A stretch of DNA of 15,894 nucleotides from an uncultured Eubacteriales bacterium (GTDB lineage: Bacteria; Bacillota; Clostridia; UBA1381; UBA9506): positions 1 through 15,894 of the forward strand of contig UQYH01000051.1 of assembly GCA_900545185.1 (NCBI GenBank), given 5' to 3'. A program made the translations under genes and the position numbers. The notes below the pieces were generated by a model. The model did no database searches. It was given only the letters and a program-made list of their open reading frames with translations, and had not been told where the DNA came from. Below, one piece after another: positions 7,549 through 13,882 of this stretch. Within the stretch, counting starts at the first letter, position 1. Every line of letters starts with the position of its first letter.

Positions 7549-8169
7549 ATGAGAGCAATTGTAATAGCGGGCGGCACGGTGGCCGAGCCCGCTTTTTACA
7601 AGCCGCTTGTTTTGGCAGATGATTTTATTATCTGTGCCGACAGCGGCTATATTCACGCAGAAGCAATGGGGCTTAAACCGAACCTTGTGATCGGCGATTT
7701 CGATTCTTCGTCGCAGGTCGGTGTGCCGCATGATGTGCCGCGCATTGTACTGCCGGTGGAAAAAGATCAGACCGATCTGCATGCGGCCATTTGCTATGCC
7801 ATCAAGCAGGGCGCAACCGAAATTTTGCTGTTCGGTGCGCGCGGCACAAGGCTGGATCACAGCTTGGCTGCCGTTTCGCTTGTGTATATGGGTCTTATGC
7901 AGCATGTTACCATCCGCATTATAGACGAGCATAACGAGCTTTTTATGTTTTGCGGCAGTGCGGAAATTCAAAAACGGCCGGGCTGCAAGCTTTCGTTAAT
8001 GCCGCTGACGCCCGTGACGGGGATTCGTACCGAAGGGCTTTATTACAGTGTGGACGGCGCAGGCATGGACTGGGGCAACCCCTATGGTGTGAGCAATGAA
8101 TTTGCGGCTGATGCGGCACGCGTTACAATAGAATCCGGCGTCATGATGGTCATCATCAGCCGTGACTGA
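7549..8169 (+). CDS. thiN: Thiamine pyrophosphokinase
   Basis: 206-residue cytoplasmic enzyme that transfers pyrophosphate from ATP to thiamine, giving the cofactor thiamine diphosphate. Family motifs: ADSG (30-33), GDFDS (49-53), EKDQTD (71-76) and GARGTRLDHSL (96-106) in the catalytic domain, which bind Mg-ATP. The C-terminal thiamine-binding beta-domain holds the LxxxxxSVDG-type segment (164-170) and GVSNEF (180-185). Length is standard. It is the last gene of the conserved rsmB-to-thiN block in Bacillus-like order. The start codon directly follows a short duplicated sequence that supplies the ribosome binding site GGGAGAG. Confidence 0.94.
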   Translation: MRAIVIAGGTVAEPAFYKPLVLADDFIICADSGYIHAEAMGLKPNLVIGDFDSSSQVGVPHDVPRIVLPVEKDQTDLHAAICYAIKQGATEILLFGARGTRLDHSLAAVSLVYMGLMQHVTIRIIDEHNELFMFCGSAEIQKRPGCKLSLMPLTPVTGIRTEGLYYSVDGAGMDWGNPYGVSNEFAADAARVTIESGVMMVIISRD

Positions 8170-8202
8170 GTGTAAAGAATCTGAAAAAAGGATGAATGAC
8201 CT

Positions 8203-9165
8203 ATGGAACAGTATATGTGTTATGTTTTGTTTGTAATCGGCTTGGCGCTGATTATTAAGGCAGGGGATTGCTTTGTGGATGCGGCCGTGTGGGTCGCACG
8301 TGCCACGGGGATTCCGAACATCATCATCGGCGCAACGCTGGTCAGCCTTTGCACAACCCTGCCGGAAACGGTGGTTTCCTCCGTCTCGGCCGTCAAGGGC
8401 TTATCGGATATGGCCTTCGGCAACGCCTTTGGCTCTATTGCATTTAACACGACCTTTATTTTGGGGCTGACATTTTTGGTTTCGCATCCGCCGATTCATG
8501 ACCGCAGCGGCTTTGTAAAAAACACGATTTTTCTTTTGCTGCTTTTGGTGCTGACTAATCTAGTCTTTTGCTTTGCAGGTGAGTTTTCGCGTCTTTTCGG
8601 TCTGCTGCTTTTGGGCATTTTGGTTTTATACATGGTGTTTAATGTTATGACGGCCAAGCGCGGCGGTGAAGAAAACAGGACGGAAGCGGTGGATAAAAGT
8701 GCGCGTGCGGCCTTTCGAAATATCGGTATGCTGCTTTTGGGTGCTGCCGGCATTACCATCGGTTCCAATCTTTTGGTAACAAACGGGGAACTGATTGCCA
8801 AAAGCCTGGGTGTTTCAGAGCTGATTATCGGGCTGACGATTACGGCGCTCGGTACCTCGCTGCCGGAGCTGGTGACGGCGATTCAGTCCATGCGTAAGGG
8901 CGCGCATGATATTTCCGTCGGCAACATCATCGGCGCGGATGTTTTAAATATCCTGCTTGTGATGGGGCTTTCCTCTACCATCCGCCCGATTCGGCTGCAA
9001 AGCTTTGAATCGGCCGTTTTCAGCATGGCGGTTTGCTTTGTCATCGGCGCGGTGGTGCTGTGGTTCGGCCTGTTTGAAAAAAAGAATTTTACACGCACAA
9101 ACGGCGTGATTTTATTGAGTATTTACGTGGTATATATTACCATTAATGTAATGTATTTCAGTTAA
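8203..9165 (+). CDS. Calcium/sodium exchanger-family (CaCA, YrbG-like) membrane antiporter
   Basis: 320-residue integral membrane protein of the Ca2+/cation antiporter superfamily, with about ten hydrophobic segments in two inverted halves. The two alpha-repeats are clear. Repeat 1 has GATLVSLCTTLPE (43-55) and GNAFGSIAFN (73-82). Repeat 2 has GLTITALGTSLPE (210-222) and GNIIGADVLNI (240-250). The Glu in each LPE is the expected cation ligand (Glu55, Glu222). A hydrophilic loop at about 151-168 joins the halves. In the family these proteins exchange Na+ or H+ for Ca2+; the actual ion here is not determined. AAAAAGG (8185-8191) lies 11 nt before the ATG. It follows thiN by 33 bp on the same strand with no terminator between, so it may be the last gene of that operon. 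Confidence 0.92.
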   Translation: MEQYMCYVLFVIGLALIIKAGDCFVDAAVWVARATGIPNIIIGATLVSLCTTLPETVVSSVSAVKGLSDMAFGNAFGSIAFNTTFILGLTFLVSHPPIHDRSGFVKNTIFLLLLLVLTNLVFCFAGEFSRLFGLLLLGILVLYMVFNVMTAKRGGEENRTEAVDKSARAAFRNIGMLLLGAAGITIGSNLLVTNGELIAKSLGVSELIIGLTITALGTSLPELVTAIQSMRKGAHDISVGNIIGADVLNILLVMGLSSTIRPIRLQSFESAVFSMAVCFVIGAVVLWFGLFEKKNFTRTNGVILLSIYVVYITINVMYFS

Positions 9166-9175
9166 AAACAACTGA

Positions 9176-9191
9176 TTGCATGTATATGCAA
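9176..9191. promoter_or_regulatory. Inverted repeat, candidate operator upstream of the ROK gene
   Basis: TTGCAT-GTAT-ATGCAA: a 6-bp inverted repeat with a 4-nt centre, 8 nt before the -35 box of the ROK regulator promoter. Its symmetry and place fit an operator for a dimeric helix-turn-helix protein, possibly the ROK protein itself (inference). It is not followed by a T tract, so it is not a terminator. Confidence 0.4.
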
Positions 9192-9199
9192 AAAAAACA

Positions 9200-9228
9200 T
9201 TGACAAACAAATTCCGACATTATATAAT
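9200..9228 (+). promoter_or_regulatory. Perfect consensus sigma-A promoter of the ROK gene
   Basis: TTGACA (9200-9205), 17-nt spacer, TATAAT (9223-9228): both boxes match consensus exactly. Transcription would begin near 9235, leaving a leader of about 50 nt with AGGGAGG (9274-9280) before the ATG. Confidence 0.9.
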
Positions 9229-9286
9229 AAAAGTGCAGGATTTGTTCAGTCACTGGATTAATTTGAAAAATTCAGGGAGGCGCAGA

Positions 9287-10432
9287 ATGGAAGCACGGGG
9301 CAAAACCAGTCAGCAAATGATAAAGGATGCGAACTTGAAACTGATTTTTAACTTAATCGGTGAAGAGGAACCCATCTCCCGCGCTGACCTGAAAAAAATA
9401 ACCGGCCTTTCGGCCACAACCGTTTCGGCACTTTGCGAAGAACTGCTGGAAAAAAATCTGATTGTGGAAACGGGCGTTAAAAAAAGTGCGACCAGCGGCA
9501 GAAAGGCAATTTTACTGAGCATTAATCCAAACGGCGGCTATTTTTGCGGCGTTGAATTGGCCTCATCCTTAAAGCTTGAGGTGTACGATCTGAATTTTCG
9601 CCGAATTGCATCTGTCAAAGAAAAGGTGCAAAACTGGCGGCAGGTTTCCGGCCAAATTGTATCGATGCTGCAGGGTCTTTCGGGGCAGCTGGCGCAGCAC
9701 GGACAGCTTTTGGGGCTGAGCGTGGGCGCACCGGCCACCATTGATACGCAAAACCGCCGCATCCTTTCTTCTACGGTGCTTGACCAGCGCGCAACGGAAG
9801 AGGATATTGTTGCGGAGCTTGAAGCGGCTCTGCCCGATATACCTATTTTACTTTGTAATGATTCCAGCCTGATTGCTTATGCCGAAAAGGAATTTGGCAG
9901 CCATGTAAGCAATTTGGTTTCGATTGATATTTCCGAAGGTGTCGGTTCGGGTATTGTGATTGACGGCGGCATTTATGCCGGAGCCGGCGGCATGGCAGGG
10001 GAGTTTGGCCACGTGAGTGTGGATTTAAACGGCCCGAAATGCAAATGCGGCAGCTTTGGATGTTTAGAGTCCATGGTGAGTATTCCGGCCGTGACAAAGC
10101 GGATTTATGCCGCAACCGGACGGGAGCTGACGCCGTGCGAGGTGCAAAAAGCTTGTCGGGAAGGGGATAAAGTGCTGCAGGACATTTTAAACGACACGGC
10201 ACGCGTGCTCTCCTTTGGCATTAACAATCTGCTGAATTTGCTTGACCCGGAGATTATTGTTTTGGCAGGCGAGATTAAGGACTTTGGAGATGCGCTTTTA
10301 TTGCCGCTTCGGCAGCTTTTGGCCGAAAAAGCCTTACCCGGCAAACAAATTCCCGTGCAGTTCTCCTCGGTAGAGGGAAACGCCGTAACACTGGGCGGCG
10401 CGCGGTATGCATTTGATGTGCGGTTTCAGTAA
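9287..10432 (+). CDS. ROK-family transcriptional regulator (NagC/XylR type)
   Basis: 381-residue protein: an N-terminal winged helix-turn-helix (about 15-62, with SRADLKKITGLSATTVSALC as the HTH) fused to a ROK sugar-kinase-like domain. The ROK zinc site is His242 (GEFGH) with C252-x-C254-x4-C259 (CKCGSFGC). GVGSGIVIDGG (218-228) and ND (191-192) of the sugar pocket are present. The N-terminal phosphate motif DxGxT is replaced by GVELASS (88-94), so ATP-dependent kinase activity is unlikely and a sugar-sensing repressor is expected. Start: a longer frame opens at 9176, but that lies upstream of the promoter boxes; ATG 9287 is 6 nt after AGGGAGG and is chosen. It precedes a DegT-type aminotransferase and a Gfo/Idh/MocA oxidoreductase, which are plausible targets. 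Confidence 0.93.
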   Translation: MEARGKTSQQMIKDANLKLIFNLIGEEEPISRADLKKITGLSATTVSALCEELLEKNLIVETGVKKSATSGRKAILLSINPNGGYFCGVELASSLKLEVYDLNFRRIASVKEKVQNWRQVSGQIVSMLQGLSGQLAQHGQLLGLSVGAPATIDTQNRRILSSTVLDQRATEEDIVAELEAALPDIPILLCNDSSLIAYAEKEFGSHVSNLVSIDISEGVGSGIVIDGGIYAGAGGMAGEFGHVSVDLNGPKCKCGSFGCLESMVSIPAVTKRIYAATGRELTPCEVQKACREGDKVLQDILNDTARVLSFGINNLLNLLDPEIIVLAGEIKDFGDALLLPLRQLLAEKALPGKQIPVQFSSVEGNAVTLGGARYAFDVRFQ

Positions 10433-10450
10433 AAAGAGAAAGCAAACCGT

Positions 10451-10471
10451 ATTGTGAGCACGATGTTTTTT
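10451..10471 (+). terminator. Possible weak terminator after the ROK gene
   Basis: ATTGTG (10451-10456) can pair with CACGAT (10459-10464), followed by G and six T residues. The 2-nt loop means one pair would open, leaving a 5-bp AT-rich stem; termination would be inefficient. Confidence 0.3.
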
Positions 10472-10512
10472 GGATGGTATACACGTGAAAAGACTTTGTA
10501 AGGGTCGGCATA

Positions 10513-10542
10513 TTGCCTTGCGCAATAGGCTTTGTGTATCTT
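10513..10542 (+). promoter_or_regulatory. Tentative promoter for the aminotransferase gene
   Basis: TTGCCT (10513-10518), 18-nt spacer, TATCTT (10537-10542). The perfect 8-bp palindrome TTGCGCAA (10518-10525) lies at the start of the spacer and could be a binding site. This is the best match in the 223-bp gap, but both boxes are imperfect, so the true promoter may be elsewhere. Confidence 0.3.
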
Positions 10543-10584
10543 GGGCAACAATTTGTTAGTCCAGTGGATTTATTAATGTAAACG

Positions 10585-10602
10585 GACGCGTTCGGCGCGT
10601 TC
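10585..10602 (+). repeat. 9-bp tandem repeat in the aminotransferase leader
   Basis: GACGCGTTC directly followed by GGCGCGTTC (8 of 9 identical), in an otherwise AT-rich leader. Both can also form small alternative hairpins with AACG at 10581-10584. It may be a direct-repeat regulator site or a leader structure; function unknown. The ribosome binding site AAAGGA is at 10641-10646. Confidence 0.45.
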
Positions 10603-10655
10603 TACATAAAAAAGTAAGTTAAAAACAAAATTATTTTATGAAAGGATGTAACACA

Positions 10656-11927
10656 ATGAAAGACGAAAAAGTTGTCATGAATGGTGCGGGCATCGAAGAA
10701 ATCGGTTTCCCGATGTGGCCGCAGTTTGCTCCCGAAACCTATGAGGATGTTTTAGAGCCGCTTAAGACCGGTAAAGTAAGCTACTGGACAGGCAAAAAGG
10801 GTATGGAATTTGAAGAGGCTTGGGCAAAGTGGATTGGCGCTAAAATGGCCATCTCCTGCACAAACGGTACGGCAGCACTGCACATTGCCATCTCCTGCCT
10901 GGGTATCGGCCCCGGCGATGAAGTTATCGTTCCTTCTTACTCCTTCATCGCATCTTCTTTCTCTATTGCACAGGCCGGTGCCATTCCGGTATTTGCTGAT
11001 GTTACCGATGATCACACCATCGATCCGGATTGCATTGAAAAGCTGATCACCCCCAGAACAAAGGGTATTGTTGTTGTTCACCTGTATGGTACCATGTGCG
11101 ACATGGGCAGAATTATGGACATTGCCAAGAAGCATAACTTAAAGGTTATTGAAGACTGTGCACAGTGCTTCGGCGGTGTTTACAACGGCAAAAAGTCCGG
11201 TACAATCGGCGATGTCGGCTGCTTCTCCTTCTGCCAGAGCAAGCACTTCACCACCGGCGGTGAAGGCGGTATGGTTGTTACCAACGATGAGGATCTGGGT
11301 TGGGAATGCCGCTCCTTCCGTGACCATGGTTACGACGTTAAGCAGCGTATGAACATGCTGGCACTGGAAGAGGCTCTGCCTTACATCCACAACCGTGTTG
11401 GTTTTAACTACAGAATGACCGAAATGCAGGCTGTTATCGGTATCAACGAATTAAAGCGTTTCGATAACTGGAACCTTGCAAGAAGACTGAAATATGCTAA
11501 GATGTATGACGAAGCCTTTAAGGATCAGCCCGGTATCGCTTCTCTGCCGCTTAACACCGAAGAGAGACAGAATTCTTACTGGTGGTACCCGATCCGCTTA
11601 GACCTGTCTAAGCTGGATTGTGACGCTCCGGCCATCATCAAAGAGCTGGGCGCTGCTAAAATTCCGTGCTACGGTATTCAGTGGCCCGAAGCTTACCTGG
11701 AAAAAGCTTATGTTGAGCATGGCGGCTTCGGTACAGCTAAGTTCCCGTTTGAATCTAAGGAATATACCGATCCGGCTGCTGCTGATTATACGAACGTTAA
11801 GTGCCCGAATGCGCACAAGCTGCGTTTTGAGACCTTAAGCCTGTTCCTGCATCCGTCATGGGAAGAAGTTCACATTGAACGCTGCATTAAGGGCTTGAAG
11901 GACGCATTGGCTAAGCACCTGAAGTAA
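10656..11927 (+). CDS. DegT/DnrJ/EryC1/StrS-family PLP-dependent aminotransferase
   Basis: 423-residue fold-type I PLP enzyme of the sugar/cyclitol aminotransferase family, which usually moves an amino group from Glu or Gln to a keto-sugar or keto-cyclitol. Seen: phosphate-binding TNGTAALH (69-76), PSYSFIAS (93-100), IEDCAQ (165-170) with Asp167 for the pyridine nitrogen, and SFCQSKHFTTGGEGG (191-205) with Lys196 as the Schiff-base lysine. The GFNYRMTEMQA segment (249-259) is typical of the family. It is about 30-50 residues longer than many DegT members. Start: ATG 10656 is 9 nt after AAAGGA; the in-frame ATG 10638 lies upstream of that site. Codons are rich in GTT, GCT and GGT, as in the ribosomal protein genes, which suggests strong expression. 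Substrate unknown; the partner is a Gfo/Idh/MocA oxidoreductase. Confidence 0.93.
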   Translation: MKDEKVVMNGAGIEEIGFPMWPQFAPETYEDVLEPLKTGKVSYWTGKKGMEFEEAWAKWIGAKMAISCTNGTAALHIAISCLGIGPGDEVIVPSYSFIASSFSIAQAGAIPVFADVTDDHTIDPDCIEKLITPRTKGIVVVHLYGTMCDMGRIMDIAKKHNLKVIEDCAQCFGGVYNGKKSGTIGDVGCFSFCQSKHFTTGGEGGMVVTNDEDLGWECRSFRDHGYDVKQRMNMLALEEALPYIHNRVGFNYRMTEMQAVIGINELKRFDNWNLARRLKYAKMYDEAFKDQPGIASLPLNTEERQNSYWWYPIRLDLSKLDCDAPAIIKELGAAKIPCYGIQWPEAYLEKAYVEHGGFGTAKFPFESKEYTDPAAADYTNVKCPNAHKLRFETLSLFLHPSWEEVHIERCIKGLKDALAKHLK

Positions 11928-11941
11928 GCATTATAACATTG

Positions 11942-11965
11942 GGGTTGCAGCAAACGCTGCAACCC
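11942..11965 (+). promoter_or_regulatory. Strong hairpin between aminotransferase and oxidoreductase genes
   Basis: GGGTTGCAGC, loop AAAC, GCTGCAACCC: a perfect 10-bp GC-rich stem 14 nt after the aminotransferase stop. No T run follows at once; AGGATTTTCATACTTTTT comes after it, so termination would be partial. It may act as an attenuator or protect the 3' end of the upstream message. A second small hairpin, TTGGC-TGA-GCCAA, is at 11988-12000. Confidence 0.6.
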
Positions 11966-12020
11966 AGGATTTTCATACTTTTTATCATTGGCTGAGCCAA
12001 AATTACGCAAGGAGGTCACT

Positions 12021-13064
12021 ATGAGAAAGATTAAATGGGGCGTTATCGGCTGCGGCGGTATTGCAGACAGAAGAACGATTCCCGGCATGATGCTGGCTGA
12101 AAATGCCGAGCTGGTTGCCGTTATGGACGCAAACCCCGAGTTTGCAGAGCGCGTTCGCGAGAAATATAACGCAAAATATGCATTTACCGATATGCACGAC
12201 CTGTTGGCGCTGGATGAAATTGAAGCGGTTTACATTGCTTCTCCTGTTACTTTCCACAAAGAGCAGGCCTTTGCGGCAGCAGATGCCAAAAAGCATATTT
12301 TAATTGAAAAGCCTGTTTCCATCACATCGGATGATGCGAAGGAAATTGAAGCATATTGCAAAAAAGCAGGCGTTAAGCTGGGTGTTGGCTTTATGATGCG
12401 TTTCCACGCATATCACGAAGCCATGAAAGAACTGATTGCCGAGGGTAAGCTGGGTAACATCGTATCCATGCGCGGCCAGCTGACCTGCTGGTATCCCGAA
12501 ATGCCGGGTAACTGGCGTCAGGCTAAAAAAACCGCCGGCGGCGGCTCTATGATGGATATGGGTATCCACTGCATTGATGTTCTGCAGTACATCACCGGCC
12601 TGAAAGCAAAAGAAGTAGCCGGTTTTGCATCGAATCTGACCTTTGGTTATGAGGTTGAGGATTCCGGCAACGCCATTATTAAAATGGATAACGGTTCTGT
12701 TATGTATATTGATGCCAACTTCAACATTCCGGATGCGGCAGCACGTTGCCGTCTGGAAATTTACGGTACGCGCGGCAGCATTTTGGCCGAGGGTACAATC
12801 GGCCAGGTTGAGGGCGGTAAGGTTGAAGTTACCGTTTCGGATGATACGCTGGGCTATGACGCACAGCAGGATCGTGTTGACGTTGAAAATGTTGAGCTGG
12901 ATGTTACCTTTGGTAATATGTATACCAAGGAAATCGAGCGCTTCGGCAACGCCATCATTAACGATACCGATACACCGGTAACCGCTGCGGAAGCTATCTT
13001 CAATCAAAGAATTGTGGAAGCTGTTTACGAGTCCAGCGAGACCGGTAAATTTGTGACTCTGTAA
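12021..13064 (+). CDS. Gfo/Idh/MocA-family NAD(P)-dependent oxidoreductase
   Basis: 347-residue two-domain dehydrogenase of the glucose-fructose oxidoreductase/inositol dehydrogenase family; it probably oxidises a hydroxyl of a sugar or cyclitol, or reduces a ketone, with NAD(P). The Rossmann motif is GCGGIA (10-15), with Asp37 (VMDAN) suggesting a preference for NAD. EKP (96-98) carries the conserved catalytic Lys97. In the C-terminal domain GGGSMMDMGIHCID (173-186) carries Asp179 and His183 of the active site. Start: ATG 12021 follows a near-perfect AAGGAGGT (12009-12016) by 4 nt; a longer frame opening with TTG at 11988 is not supported. It lies 93 bp after the aminotransferase and shares its codon bias. 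The two may act in sequence on one substrate. Confidence 0.94.
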   Translation: MRKIKWGVIGCGGIADRRTIPGMMLAENAELVAVMDANPEFAERVREKYNAKYAFTDMHDLLALDEIEAVYIASPVTFHKEQAFAAADAKKHILIEKPVSITSDDAKEIEAYCKKAGVKLGVGFMMRFHAYHEAMKELIAEGKLGNIVSMRGQLTCWYPEMPGNWRQAKKTAGGGSMMDMGIHCIDVLQYITGLKAKEVAGFASNLTFGYEVEDSGNAIIKMDNGSVMYIDANFNIPDAAARCRLEIYGTRGSILAEGTIGQVEGGKVEVTVSDDTLGYDAQQDRVDVENVELDVTFGNMYTKEIERFGNAIINDTDTPVTAAEAIFNQRIVEAVYESSETGKFVTL

Positions 13065-13099
13065 TCACAGAGCATAAAGATATATATGTTCCTATGCCT

Positions 13100-13124
13100 T
13101 CTATATTCCCAATATAGATTTTTT
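13100..13124 (+). terminator. AT-rich terminator 1 after the oxidoreductase
   Basis: TCTATATT, loop CCC, AATATAGA (13100-13107 and 13111-13118), then TTTTTT. An 8-bp stem followed by a T run: a plausible intrinsic terminator despite low GC. Confidence 0.6.
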
Positions 13125-13135
13125 AAGACACGGAG

Positions 13136-13170
13136 AGCCGCGGCATGTATTTGCCGCGGCTTTCTGTTTT
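13136..13170 (+). terminator. Strong terminator 2 after the oxidoreductase
   Basis: AGCCGCGGCA, loop TGTATT, TGCCGCGGCT (13136-13145 and 13152-13161), then TTCTGTTTT. A perfect 10-bp GC-rich stem with a U-rich tail, 12 nt after the first terminator. It closes the aminotransferase-oxidoreductase unit. Confidence 0.85.
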
Positions 13171-13194
13171 GTGGATTTTACACTATGAGAACGG

Positions 13195-13223
13195 TTGCAA
13201 TTCCGCACTCGGTGTGATACAAT
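13195..13223 (+). promoter_or_regulatory. Sigma-A promoter of the nitroreductase gene
   Basis: TTGCAA (13195-13200), 17-nt spacer, TACAAT (13218-13223) preceded by TGA (extended -10). Same design as the rsmB promoter. The start of transcription would be near 13230, with TGAGGTGAGG (13256-13265) as ribosome binding site. Confidence 0.75.
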
Positions 13224-13270
13224 ACATACAGATAGAGTATTGAAACAGATGTTTTTGAGGTGAGGTATTT

Positions 13271-13846
13271 ATGGATTTGTATGATGTGATAATGAGTCGC
13301 CGCACGATTCGCAAATTTAAGCCTGATAAACTGACAGATGACCAGCTTCTGCGCTATATTAACGCAGCGCGCGTGGCGCCGTCTGCGGCAAACCTGCAGC
13401 CGCTTCGCTATGTGGTGGTGAACCGCAGCGAAACGGTTGATGCACTGTTTCCGCTTGTGCGCTGGGCAGGTTACCTGAAGCCGTATTATAACCCCAAAGC
13501 AGGCGAACGCCCTGTTGCTTATGTGGCAGTGTGTGCCGATCTTACGGTAAAAAAAACGCAGTTAGAAACCGACCTGGGTGCGGCTGCCGAAAATTTAATT
13601 TTATCCGCACTTTGCGATGGCGTCGGCGCATGCTGGATTGGTGCGGTTGACTATGAAAAAGCAGAAGAACTGCTGGGACTTGATGAAAACATAAAGTTGC
13701 TCAGCATTATTGCACTGGGCTATCCGGCCGAAGAACCGAAGGAGGTTGCGGTGCAGGATGACTCAATTCGTTATTACCTGAATGGAGAACACACACTTTG
13801 TGTTCCCAAACGGAGCACAGATGAGGTTTTAATCAAGGTGATGTGA
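13271..13846 (+). CDS. Nitroreductase-family FMN-dependent oxidoreductase
   Basis: 191-residue FMN-dependent, dimeric NAD(P)H oxidoreductase of the nitroreductase superfamily; cytoplasmic. FMN-binding motif SRRTIRKF (9-16), then PSAANLQP (37-44) with the Asn-x-Gln-Pro that contacts flavin. The central helix DLGAAAENLILSA (101-113) and GACWIGAV (119-126) follow, and ALGYPAEEP (148-156) is the second flavin motif. The natural substrate cannot be told from sequence; nitro compounds, quinones or other electron-poor molecules are reduced by relatives. The length is typical of short clostridial members. There is no ferredoxin domain fused. It has its own extended -10 promoter and is followed 36 bp later by a DUF5131 gene on the same strand, probably cotranscribed. 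Confidence 0.92.
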   Translation: MDLYDVIMSRRTIRKFKPDKLTDDQLLRYINAARVAPSAANLQPLRYVVVNRSETVDALFPLVRWAGYLKPYYNPKAGERPVAYVAVCADLTVKKTQLETDLGAAAENLILSALCDGVGACWIGAVDYEKAEELLGLDENIKLLSIIALGYPAEEPKEVAVQDDSIRYYLNGEHTLCVPKRSTDEVLIKVM

Positions 13847-13882
13847 GGTGACGCACCGATTTATCGGAAAGGGGGCAGTTCA

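Noticed and set aside
9176..9286. N-terminal extension of the ROK regulator starting at 9176
   Set aside because: It would begin upstream of a perfect promoter; ATG 9287 has a strong ribosome binding site and the usual family N-terminus.
12300..13007. Long open frame antisense to the Gfo/Idh/MocA gene (235 codons, minus strand)
   Set aside because: It mirrors a well-supported gene and its translation has no recognisable domain.
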